Positions 22,954-33,237 of a stretch of 64,000 nucleotides of DNA are shown here, piece after piece; positions within the stretch are counted from its first letter, which is position 1, and the number at the start of each line of letters is the position of its first letter. Location: positions 558,001-622,000 of the forward strand of contig JACGCM010000933.1 of assembly GCA_014058105.1 (NCBI GenBank), written 5' to 3'. The notes beneath the pieces were generated by a model. It searched no databases, was not told the origin of the DNA, and saw only the letters and a program-made list of their open reading frames with translations. The stretch is from Kingdonia uniflora. Lineage: Eukaryota > Streptophyta > Magnoliopsida > Ranunculales > Circaeasteraceae. The translations under genes were made by a program, and so were the position numbers.

Positions 22954-25619
22954 GGTAGCGTTTATTTTTTCACCGACTCAGACCCGAGTCTGACTCAAGT
23001 CAATGATTTGGACTGACTCAAGTCACTTAGAGTCGTTTGTTTTTTTCACTCAGATTAACTCAAATTCATATTTAACATCTTAAAACTCATTTCTCCATTC
23101 AGATCCAATAAGCCAGCTGAATGGGAGATCTGAGTCTGAGTCGGTGTTTTATCCTCAAATTACCCTCACCAAAAATCAAAAGTACTAAAAACAAAATCAA
23201 ATTCTTCTCCCCGGCTCCTCCACGAACGAAACCCCAATCACCTCGATCTCCTGCCCGAACAAAAAATAACTGCAACAAACTCTTGTTTGATTCCCAATCA
23301 CCAATACCCATCTCTCAAAATCAAAGCATTTCATCTCAAATTATCTCTTTCTGTGAAAACTCAGAGTTCAAACAATTGGTAAGTTTTCTTTTAGTTTAAT
23401 TTCAGTTAAATCTTTGGGATTCTAGTGTTGTTTGATTAGTAATACTAAAGGGTATTTAGATTTGATGTAAATGTAGTTCTGATCTTCAAGAGTTTAGAGT
23501 AGGTTTTAGATTTGCTATAAATGTTAAAGGGTATTTAGATTTGGAAAGAGCTTGTAAAGTGGCATAATCTGCATCAAATAACTTAAACTTTTGAAACCCA
23601 TTTTGCCTCAACAACCCAACAACTCTATCAGGAGCAATAGGATGACTTGTTTGTCTACCCTAGTTGCACCAATAATATTATTTAAACTTACTGCCACCAA
23701 CATGAAGCAGATGATGGAAACAATAGCCACAAAGGTACCCATTCTCCTAGACTAGATTAGATGATGGAAAATTTGAGTGAAGATGCCTATAATGTTGTTT
23801 ATCTGTCTATTTGTTTTATATTGTTTATCTGTCCATCTGTTTAGGAAAGATGCCCTGTCCATCTGTGGATCTGTTTAGGATAGATGCCTTGTCCATGCTT
23901 TAGATGATACACTAATCTTACCTAATAATAGATAAAAGACATGGAAACAATGCATTTGTTTTGTTTCTGTTTTGAATTTTTATTATTTGCAAAGCATCTG
24001 CCTGCTCTTGGCCTGCAATGCAATGGTCATCAACACATGGAAACATTCAAACATTGCTTGTAGATCAACTGATAGATGAACTGGTAGAAGAAGATCTGTA
24101 ACTCGAGAACTAATTTTGGTGTTCTCCTATCACAACAGCAAAAAAAGCAAAAAAAAAATAGTGAAACAATAAGACAACAAAGCATAAGAACTTATTATAG
24201 GACTATAGGTCTTATCTGTTTATGCATAGAGTACTTTAGTTAATATTTTACGTTATTGCTCTTGATGTTTTCTAGTAAATATTGGGGTTCTTGATGCTTT
24301 TTACTGCTCTTTATGTGTATGGAGTGCATGGATGGAGTAGTGAATTCAATTGGTTGATTAATGAGGATACTCTTGACCCTTCCCTTAGAGAGATCCTTAA
24401 AGCTGCTTTTGATGCTTTTATATACTATATATGGGAGGAGAGAACATACAGTGGATGCAGGAAACAACTAACATTGTTATTCTTGATACTGCTTATACTA
24501 AGAGTCACTATTATTTTTCCTCAAGGTTGAAGGAATGTTGTACAGTGGTACACTAATGCTTTGTCCATCTATTTATATTTTGTTCATCTGTTTATCTGTT
24601 TAGCTGTACCATCTGCCTATAATGTTGTTATGTATATATGTACAATGGTACCAAATTTGTTGACCATGCTGTTATGTTTATCTATTATAGTGGTACCAAA
24701 CCAAATCTGTACAGTCAAGAGGATAAATCTAGAGGTGTACAAGCTAGGGGTGCAAAGCTGTAACAAGAACTTATAACATTTTTAGGTGAGACATTTTTAT
24801 CGTGATGGTTTTGATCCTAATTGTTTTTTAGGTTTCTAGTTTCTTAGATTCCTACTCTTGTACTTTATAGGGGCTTGCATTTGTTTAATTAATTTGTCTA
24901 TTTGTTATTATTGTACAGTTATGTTGATAGCATCAAAGAAAAAAGGCTTTTTTCAACAAAATCCATAGTTTAGACTTCACTTTATCCTAAAATGTCAAGT
25001 ACACTATTTTTTAAGGGTTTGAAGTTGTTGGGAGGAAAATATGAGCACAACTATAAGATGATCTTTCTGGGGCTTGAGCCAGAGCGTCGTCTTGGTTTCC
25101 TTGAAACCCGTTTAAGTTGATTTTGAACTTATTTGTTTGCGTATTTGTAATAACTCTTAAGACTATGATATTTACTTATTTGCATTAACTTCAAACCAAT
25201 GCTAATCTTTATTTAATTTTAGGAACCAATGTATTTGTGCTTGCTATATATATAGGTTATTTTCTATGTATACCAATGTATTTGTATTAGCTTTAAACCG
25301 ATGTTAGGAACTAATGTATTTGTGTTTGCTATATATACAGGATCTTTTCCATGTATTTGCATTTGCTTTGTATATCTAGTGTTGACGTTGATGACGAAAG
25401 GGTGGTGGTGGTGGTATTGGTGATGAATAGATGGGGGTGCTTGTGCGTTTGTTTATAAGTTGAGAGGGATATTTTAGTATTTATCTATTTTAGTCTGATC
25501 TAAAAAGCAAACAAAACAAACACTCCAAGGCATCCACTTAGATAGTGAATAGTACCTTTAAGTGAACTCAGATCAACTCTGACTCATATCAAATCAGAGG
25601 CAAAAAAACAAACGGCACC
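22954..25619. mobile_element. PIF/Harbinger-type transposon (no intact transposase seen)
   Basis: Ends are inverted copies of GGTxxCGTTT (GGTAGCGTTT on the left, AAACGGCACC on the right), flanked by TTA on both sides (22951-22953 and 25620-25622). The 3-bp TTA duplication and the terminal sequence fit PIF/Harbinger. The inner ends are rich in gactcagac or gagtc motifs in both orientations. At 2666 bp it is long enough for degraded genes, but I see no DDE transposase or Myb-like ORF. Frames at 23121-23399 and 24282-24530 are unrecognised; the latter has FIYYIWEER, faintly LINE-like. Confidence 0.7.
25190..25345. repeat. Imperfect tandem duplication inside the PIF/Harbinger element
   Basis: The motif aaccaatgtatttgtgcttg followed by ctatatata recurs as aactaatgtatttgtgtttg and ctatatatac about 100 bp later, each with a similar upstream stretch (cttcaaaccaatg against ctttaaaccgatg). 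It is a two-copy local duplication. Confidence 0.55.
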
Positions 25620-25622
25620 TTA

Positions 25623-26250
25623 GAGCCATCCTCTCAATAGTAGTTCAATCTCTCTTAGAAATTCCTCAGGTATGCGGGTTATAAGAAAGTGCAGTATATT
25701 TGGCAATCGAGTCCGAACAAGCCAAGATCATGTTAGAAAGTAAAATGCACCGAATTATAAATCATCGGGAACAATTGAAAGGCTAGCCTATCAATCAAGC
25801 ATATTCACAGACAATCTAATAAAACAACAGCTTAAACTATAGAGTTTCCTTGTAATCTTTCCATGTTCTATTATATAAAGCCCTTTAATGAACACTTGGA
25901 TTGCATTGTGCACAAATATGTACCAGGGCATGTTGTACCCTCATATGTTATCTTTAATTAATTCCATAAATCTGGTAGAGTTTATTGCCTAACAAAAATA
26001 ATAATTCATGAAACCGCCCAAATCACAATCTAAAACCTAAATTATGAGATTGAAGCTTACCAAAATCTAAAAGAAAGATTTTGAGATTGTGCCGCATATT
26101 GTTCCCAACAAAGTTTCTTGCAAAGATAAACCAAAACAAATCCTTGTGTTGATCAAAACAATGGTTGAGAGAGAGGGGTTGAACTTGAAGACCAGTTTTC
26201 CCTTTTTTGATTGAAGTATTTATTGTACAAGGTCTAAACATATTTTCAAA
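25623..26250. other. Flank between two DNA elements, no clear gene
   Basis: Apart from a possible continuation of the RNase H-like remnant on the + strand (25690-25790, with LAIESEQAKIMLE), I see nothing supportable. 25800-26250 is AT-rich and non-coding. Confidence 0.35.
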
Positions 26251-27700
26251 TTACAAACAGTACCCTGAAGTTTCAAAAACTCCACATTGACCCAAATTTC
26301 AAATGAGAAATTTTAAATACACCCCAAAATCTTAGAAGCTCACCCCAGTTCAATATTAAAAATGCTAGCAAAAAATTCTCAAGTGGTATAGACAAATATG
26401 CCCTCAAAATAAGAGCACCACATATTTTCTTCTGAAAGTTTACCATATCCTGCGCTTTAATTAAGCATGAGACACATTATTATATTTTAAACTATTGGGG
26501 AAATGATAAGAAATCAAGTTGCACTTTTGATCTTGGCAATAAACACATAACATAATATTATACATGGAAACTATCAATAAACAATGTTAACAATTAGAGA
26601 TTGATAAACACTTTTTAGACGTCAATAAAATGATGAAAGTCATATGATCATAGAGAGATAGATAGAGAGAAAGAGAGAGAGATGTACTAGTACTGGGTAT
26701 CGAAAAAAAAACCAAAACTAGTAGGATGTGTATCACAAATTGATTTCACTGCTATTGTTTGTTCGTTTTGTTTGGAGGTTTTGAATCATAGAAGAGAAGA
26801 TAAAAAAGCTAAGTTGCGAAAGGATGTGACAATCTTCTTGAAATTTATTATTTTTGTATTATAGTTTTTCTTACTTTAAATATAGGGTGAGCTAATTAAC
26901 TAACAAATACATTAGTGTGGCAAGCTAATTAAACTTGGGGTGTATTTAAAATTGCTCATTTCAAGGTTTTCTTGCATTTTGTACCCTAAAACTCTATAAT
27001 GACAAGTCTGCCCTTGATTTTTTGCTTTTTTGGCTTAATAAAATTTAAGATTTCAAAAGAATAAAGTTTATTTTTATGCTTGCAATACATAAGGGGTTAA
27101 TCGTGTACAATAAAAAGGAAACCAAAGATCGAAGTTCACAAAAGCATAAAGCACAAAATCAATTAAAACATGTGATTTCAAATTTCTAACATTATTCATA
27201 CATATAATATATGTAGAGAGAATGCTAATATTGAAAAAATTAAAACTAAAATTTTGCAATACATCCAAGAATCAACACATATTATAAAAGAAAACATAAA
27301 ATGAATTTCCTAATAGGCCTACATTAAGAGCAAAATGATGTTTAAAATGGATTTTAATACATGCTGCAAAAACGAGAATTTAAATTGGAATCAAAAGATG
27401 TGTTAACCACCAATGCAATAAACCTATATAAATCACATAAGATTTAGAGAATCGTGAGGCTTTTATGTGTAATAAAGAAAATAAGTTTGTTGTCGAGAAG
27501 ATATGTTGTCCATGGTGACCAAAATATTGAGTCATGATTTATTATTTTGAAGTGTTGTAGTGGATATATTAGTAGAAAGATAGAAATATGGGTAAAATAG
27601 GCATTTTAAAGTTCAAAGGTACATTGTAAAATAGAACTTTGAGATTAGGGTCCTCGGAGAGTTTATGAAACTTCGGGATACCAAATGTAATTCTTTACTT
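26250..27700. mobile_element. Foldback or MULE-like element with nested inverted repeats
   Basis: The left end (ttacaaacagtaccctgaag, continuing tttcaaaaactcc) is inverted at the right end, 27660-27693 (reverse reading: ttacatttggtatcccgaag, then tttcataaactct). A second inverted pair lies inside: atgagaaattttaaatacac at about 26304 against gtgtatttaaaattgctcat at about 26940. The two pairs suggest one element inside or beside a relative. No transposase is seen and target duplications are not clear. Confidence 0.5.
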
Positions 27701-27779
27701 ACTTTGGGCCCTGTACAATAATTCTTTCTTCTTGATTTGTTATTCTAGTTTCAAATGCAGATGGGTCATTTTATCTTCA

Positions 27780-28231
27780 CTACCTCTTTTACTAAAACAC
27801 TATGTAGAGGAGTCCTCCCTTTGATATAACTCAAAATAGGGAAGAGTCCAATCATAAAAAATAAAAATAAAAATAAAAATCACCCTCTCTAACAATTTTC
27901 TTCATCTCTCTATGATCTTTCTCTTTCTCTCTCCACGATCTTCCTCTTCCCTGAATTTATTCGTCAAACTCTGGCGAAGTACTTATGCACCGTTTGATAT
28001 TTTTGTCGTCGCTGTCGTCTCTCTTTTGTCATCTTTCTTCATCTCTATTTCTTTCTCTAGCCATATCTCAACTCAAAATTTAAAAGTTATGAAAATGTTA
28101 ATTATAATTAAAATTAAACTTGAGAGAGAATGATTAAGTTAATTTAGGTATGTGATAGTAAGAATTTTTGTTAAAATTCATGTTTGGATGAGCTTTCGAG
28201 AAGAAATTTACGAAAATAATTTTTAGGGGTT
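27780..28231. other. Pyrimidine-rich leader-like sequence
   Basis: An (A4T)n-like run (27858-27882) is followed by a CT-rich stretch (27890-28070) resembling a plant 5' untranslated region. The ORF 27912-28133 inside it is low-complexity and unrecognised. Confidence 0.3.
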
Positions 28232-28556
28232 TTCCCCATCAATGCTAGAACCTTACGTTTTGTATGTTATAGAAACGCTGGGCCAGTAGCTTTCAATATT
28301 TATCCGTCAACACTAGCTCTTAGCTTTAAAAACTCATGAGTATTTTTTTCAAGTTTTTTTCCTATTTTTTTTAACTCACGAACGCTAGGAACCTAGCGTT
28401 TTGTATATGTTATAGAAACACAATGCCAACAACTTTCAATATTACCTATCAACGCTAGGACCCTAGCATTTTGTATGTTATAAAAACACAATGCCAACAA
28501 CTTTTAATATTAGCCAACAACTTTCAATATTACCCATCAACGCTAGGGGTGGGAAC
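28232..28556. repeat. Hairpin-bearing tandem repeat
   Basis: A unit of about 70-75 bp is repeated three to four times with decay. It contains an inverted repeat (AACGCTAGG, two or three bases, CCTAGCGTT), then ttttgtatgttatagaaacacaatgccaacaactttcaatatta in fragments. Clear copies of the stem lie at about 28383 and 28453. The right end is a partial copy (acgctagggg). Confidence 0.65.
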
Positions 28557-28771
28557 TCAGAAGGTTTTTTTTCTTCCAATTTTTGTTTTTAACCAAAATG
28601 ATGACTATGCAAAGTTTTTGTTGGGGTGTTCATCTTATAAAGAGATACTACAAGGTAGTGAGTCAAAACAAGTTTTGTTAAGGTGCTCCTATTTTTAAAA
28701 TGGAGGATCGCTGAGTGAGATTAGCAAAATAACGTATTGAATTAAATATAGAATGACCCAATATAGATTGG

Positions 28772-28951
28772 GGGTGAGGACTAATCCACAATACGATTGA
28801 GAAGCTCTAGTTAGCTAAAAAAGTACGAAGAACACCAATTGATTGGGAAAAAATAAAGTCAATTGCTTAAAAACGAAGTAATTACAATGAATCACTACAA
28901 AACCCTAGGCTTCTTTCTCGACTCATAACGTCTCTAGATCCTCCTGGATCA
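28772..28951 (-). repeat. 3' LTR of the deleted gypsy element, itself shortened
   Basis: This repeat matches the right-hand LTR from taatccacaatacgattgag to ccctaggcttctt, then jumps to cgactcataacg near the other end. Compared with 31178-31636 it lacks about 280 bp of internal LTR sequence, including the TTCGAA palindrome cluster. Confidence 0.7.
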
Positions 28952-28980
28952 TGGCTCCCCTCTTTAGGAGCCTTGAGCTC

Positions 28981-29990
28981 CTACTCAACCAAGAACTGGA
29001 GAGGTGGGAATGCGGCGCTGCCCATTACCCTACTGTACCACTTCAACTTACGTGGTAGTTGACCCTTCTTCCCAACTCGGAACGACTCAATACCACAACA
29101 TATCTTACCTGGCAATAAATTTTGGCGAAGCACACTACGCCCCTTGGGATCATCATATCCTGCAATATACGCTGACGTAACAAATGGTTGTATCTGTATA
29201 GAAACCAACATAGCGGAAGTAGTTGGTAATGAGGGTCGAGATAACCTATCAGCCATTTCGTTGTTCACTCCCTTCTTATACTGCATAATCAAGGGAAATT
29301 GTTGGAGAGACGACATCTCCTTCATCCGACGAGCTTGTTGTAGCTTGGACTATGTAGCTAAAAAATGGAACAGTTTGTGATCAGTATGTACCACAACCTC
29401 CTCTTGTAACGTCCTCATGTTGGTTGGTTGCATATAAGACATTGTCATAGTAGACAACACTCTAGCCGACGTACCCTCCTGAACCGGTTGAACCAATAAC
29501 ACAAACTTGCCGCTCCCATTAACCAACCGCTTTACCTGAGTCACCGTTACTAAATTTAACGTAGTGACATGCTCCTTAAAAGCATTGATATAGAACTCCT
29601 TTCCCTCCTTCATAAGACGATACTTGCGAGCTCTACGGTAATGAATCACATCTCAGTCCTAAAGATAAGGGCTACCCAAGATGACCTGATATACATCCAA
29701 AGGAACCACCTCACACGTCACCTTGTCAATAAATCTTTCAATGATCGCAAACTTGAAAGTACACTGCTTCGTGATCATCAAATTCGTATCTTTTTGAATC
29801 TACCCCAACCCATATGGCTCAGGATGAGTTGTAGTCGTCAAACCCATCTTCTTCACCAGCATCTCATAAATCAAATTTTTCTGACTACCAAGATCCACAA
29901 TGGCCTCGACTAAACTCTGCTTCACCTGAATACTGACATGAAAAAGTTTGTCCCAACTCTCCTCCTCGGTAGCCAAAGTCTGTTAAAACA
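28981..29990 (-). pseudogene. pol: gypsy protease to RNase H fusion remnant
   Basis: Reading the - strand, a protease-like segment (IVDLGSQKNLI at about 29900, with DLG at the active-site position where DTG or DSG is usual) leads into PLDVYQVILGSPYL and a linker. The frame at 29649-29350 then ends with an RNase H segment, VVHTDHKLFHFLAT. A second frame (29325-28981) continues with FPLIMQYKKGVNNEMADRLSR, the usual end of the gypsy RNase H domain. The reverse transcriptase that should lie between is deleted, joining the two parts. Confidence 0.65.
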
Positions 29991-30049
29991 TAAGTGTATG
30001 CTTATGATTTGGTTTATCTAAATTCGGGAAGTCAACAACCTCAGCAGCT

Positions 30050-31092
30050 AGTCCATATCGCTCTTTCTTGCTCCTCTCCTCCTTCGGCCTAAGCTCCGGG
30101 TGAAGTTTCCAACAATAATCAGAAATATGCTCACTCGCCTTACAATGATTACAATGAAACTCCTTGGACGAAGACCCCTTTTCTTTGGCCTCTCCTTATG
30201 CTCGTTTTTCCAACTAGACTTGTACCTCGACTTGATCTTGTCGTCTTTTTTGTAACTTTTCAAGTACTTGCCTTCACGGTAGCGTCCTCGATATTGGCCA
30301 CAGTAAAGAGCTTCAACTCTCTTCTAATGGACTACGACAAACCCCCATGTACTTCATGAATACCTAAAACTCGTCCACATCAATGTCCAAAACCAAAGCT
30401 TGGTTATGAAACGCCGTAGTGTACTCCTATACGAATTGCTTAAACTTTTGGCACAAATTATGCCATTTATACAATTTCTCTTGTTCATACCCAATCGGAT
30501 AAAACTGCTTTCGCACTAAAACCTTGAATTCTTTCTAACCCAAACTCCCTATATCGTAGGGTTTTCGATAAGATTTCTACCACGTGAGTGCATGACTTAC
30601 GAATTTCAACGTAACAAAACATATTTGTCGAGCATTGGAGTATTTGTAAACTGAAAAATAAGTTTATAACCTATCTAACCAATTATCTAACTTCTCGGCA
30701 TCGATTGAACCGTCGAATACCGGAATTTCAATCTTAAAATTGATACGAAGATTACGTATAAGATTCGATGAATTACCAATACCCGATCGCTCCTTGTCGG
30801 ATTCAACATCACTAGAATCACTATCGATCTCTGCAAAATCATCGTCTCCATCCACCTCCATAACCCCTTTCTTCCTCGAGCGACTTTGCCGATGAGAGTG
30901 GCCTCGCTGTGTCGCCAAAGCGGAAGCCTTCGAGAAGTTCGTGAGACGCAACTGTTCTACCAACTCCCCTACAGTAAAAGTTTGGTCGGAAACTGTCGTT
31001 TCCAAAATTGTGAGTCGATCGTCAGAATCATCCATCTCCAAATTGTCATTCTTCTTCGAATTAGGTTTGCGATGGATCTTCAACGGACTCAC
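30050..31092 (-). pseudogene. gag: gypsy gag with zinc knuckle
   Basis: The frame starting at 31092 has an acidic N-terminal region (residues 15-110), then IEIPVFDGSIDAEKLDNWLD at its end, the start of the Gag core. After a stop at 30664 the Gag core goes on in decayed form towards 30270. A CCHC zinc knuckle (CNHCKASEHISDYC) lies at about 30112-30156, in the residual frame 30263-30048. Gag packages element RNA; this copy is interrupted by stops and cannot make full-length protein. Confidence 0.7.
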
Positions 31093-31177
31093 TAGCTTCT
31101 CCTTCGTTTACTTGAGACGGCCACGTGTAGAGACCACAATCAACCCCCGAAGATCGTAACTGGAAAACTGATACCAC

Positions 31178-31636
31178 ATAATCCACAATACGATTGAGAA
31201 ACTCTAGTTTGCTGAAAAAGTACGAAGAACACTAATTGATTGAGAAAAAATAAAACTTCAATTGCTTAAAAACGAAGTAATTACAATGAATCACTCCAAA
31301 ACCCTAGGCTTCTTCTTTCAGAACTCTTTATAGATCTAACATAAGAAAAGAAATAACTTAAGTCCCCTTTATCTAAAGGGAACTAACAATAATAATAAAA
31401 CGGATCTCGAGGCAAAATAACACCTAAAAATCACAAACACCGCAAAAGTCGTTCGAACGACTTTACGCCTAATTGGTCTAATACCCTAGAAACTTGACAT
31501 GTCGTTCGAACGAAATCTCAACTTTTCGAACGAAATTTGTTTCTGGGCCAAATTTCCAGTGAGGTGAACTTTGGTCGTTCGAACGACTTTAGATAAAATT
31601 GGTTTTTGACTCGTAACTTCTCAGCCTCGTGGATCA
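31178..31636 (-). repeat. 5' LTR of the deleted gypsy element, with TTCGAA palindromes
   Basis: This is the fuller LTR copy. It includes GTCGTTCGAACGA-type sites at 31445-31464 (a perfect 20-bp palindrome), 31501-31514, about 31525 and 31574-31587. Clustering of palindromes in an LTR suggests a regulatory or structural role, which is inference. The right boundary is set where similarity to the left repeat stops (ggatca). Confidence 0.65.
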
Positions 31637-31734
31637 AGGATAAAAAAGGTAAAATTGGATTTTCGTTAAAAGCATAGGTATAAATACATACCAATTGAGA
31701 GTTTTGCAATTAAACGCAGAGAGAGAGAGAGAGA

Positions 31735-32055
31735 GATGCCGCTGGTTTTGCCGAAGAGCTTTGAAGCGGAGGAGTTTTTGGACTGCTGTGGGAACACTAG
31801 TTTCGCCAAATATATGGCACTCTCTAACCCTTTCCTCAATCTCGGACAATTGGTTCAAGTTGCAAGAAATATCTTCTCCAACAAGGTCTCTCTCTCTCTC
31901 TCCTGTTTTTATCTATCTTTCTGACTTCCTTGCAGGTTGATATCAATGGATGGATTGAAGCAGTCACAGTTTATGCGCCGTTTGGAGACGCTTCGGCAAA
32001 GCACAAGAGTGAAATCAGTGCATTGCATGTTTTATCTTCTTTTTCTATACTTTGA
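31735..32055 (+). pseudogene. Transthyretin-like / OHCU decarboxylase gene, first two exons
   Basis: In plants this bifunctional protein processes products of urate oxidation towards allantoin (5-hydroxyisourate hydrolysis and OHCU decarboxylation). Exon 1 starts at the ATG at 31735 just after a GA-repeat leader and contains DCCGNTSFAKYMALSNPF and VARNIFSNK; exon 2 begins at about 31936 after TTGCAG with VDINGWIEAVT. These match the start of the OHCU decarboxylase domain. Where the family has the catalytic AHPxIGD this copy reads VYAPFGD, so the active-site histidine is lost. No later exons are found; a LINE follows about 250 bp downstream. I call it a pseudogene fragment. Confidence 0.7.
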
Positions 32056-32298
32056 AATTCAATGTTTGATTAGCTTAGTTATAATCAAATATTTATAGCA
32101 TTATGATTAGGGGACACTATTTTGATACCCACCTAGCGTAGCTGCACGCGTAACTCCCCCTTAATTAGCAATTTTTAAAAAAATATTAGTTTAGGGCATG
32201 TGTTAAGAAGCAACTTAAAATAGTTTGCACTCACCATGCTGTTACAAACTGTTAATAGTCTGGGTCTGCACCTAACTCCAAGAGTAGCCAAATCCTGA
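32056..32298. other. Intron-like AT-rich spacer
   Basis: This follows the second exon of the transthyretin-like fragment and shows no coding signal. It ends at the T-rich tract (32299-32326) that looks like the 3' tail of the neighbouring LINE on the - strand. Confidence 0.4.
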
Positions 32299-32417
32299 GT
32301 GTTTTTTTTCTTTTCTTTTTTCACATAACCCCATTATTAGAGTTCAAAGAAGTGAGATATATCTGTGTGAGTATCCTGAGCTGCAAAGCAAAGTGAGTGA
32401 GACTAGTTTCATCATGT

Positions 32418-32789
32418 CTAACTTTTTATTTCTAGTATACCATATGTAATCAGGCACAGAGAGGCACGTATTAATCCACAAGTCCCGTATATAAGACCTA
32501 CTGCTATTAGCCAGCTTAAAAACATTTGGGAAAGTCCATAAAGTAAGAGAGAACTTAAAAAGATCAAGGGTCGACCACCAGATTTAATAGAGAAAGTGCA
32601 TTGGAGAAACAAATGATCTGCGGTTTCTGAGTGTACCTTACAAAGACTGCATATAGAAGCCCAAGTGTATATTCTGTCTTGTGATCCTCTCATCTGTGGG
32701 CACATCAGCATAAAAAATTCTCCAAGCAAGGTTGTTTTGTCTGGGGGATGAACTGGATCTCCATTAGATGTTTTTCCACTAGCAATCAT
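32418..32789 (-). pseudogene. LINE zinc-binding C-terminal domain (zf-RVT)
   Basis: The frame contains CSLCKVHSETADHLFLQC, the CxxC..H....C pattern of the zinc-binding region after plant LINE reverse transcriptase. Upstream, the family's IPPKVxxFxW motif has degenerated. Downstream residues are hydrophobic as in the family. Confidence 0.7.
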
Positions 32790-33237
32790 TGTTTCTCTTC
32801 CTTATCACTCATGGCCACATTTCACTGTGAATTTGCCTTGTGTGCGGTGCTTGAAGAATCAAGTATCATGACCAGTAAGATTAACAAATATGTTACAAAA
32901 TCCACCCCAAGCAGCTGTATTAGCCTGTTTGTGGTATGCTCCAAGTTCGACTTCCCATCCACTAGGGGCTCTCTCACAATTTTTTTTGAGTGCCCAATGA
33001 ATTTTCACCCACCGCCTTCTCTGACAAAGGAGTGTCTAAGCACCAGTTATCATGCCATACATTGACCTTTGTACCATCTTATATAGACCAGCAAGAGTGT
33101 TTAACAACTATTTTGTAAGCATCTTTGACCCCACCCCAGATTGAAAACCTCTTGTAATAATTGATTATAGCCCCCGAGTTAGAAAAATACTTAGCACTCA
33201 TATAGTTATGCCATGCACCTTCTCTTAGAACAATAGT

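Larger units (their letters stand above)
28772..31636 (-). mobile_element. Internally deleted Ty3/gypsy retrotransposon
   Basis: Direct terminal repeats (28772-28951 and 31178-31636) flank gag, a protease region and an RNase H remnant, all on the - strand. A primer-binding site for initiator Met tRNA (TGGTATCAG on the - strand) lies just inside the right repeat, making it the 5' LTR. A purine-rich GAGGGGAGCCA on the - strand adjoins the left repeat as polypurine tract. Reverse transcriptase and integrase core are missing. Short flank similarities (gagga and aagga) may be target duplications, unproven. Confidence 0.75.

Noticed and set aside
27912..28133. 73-codon + strand ORF as a small secreted protein
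   Set aside because: It is a low-complexity translation of a CT-rich leader-like stretch with no conserved features.
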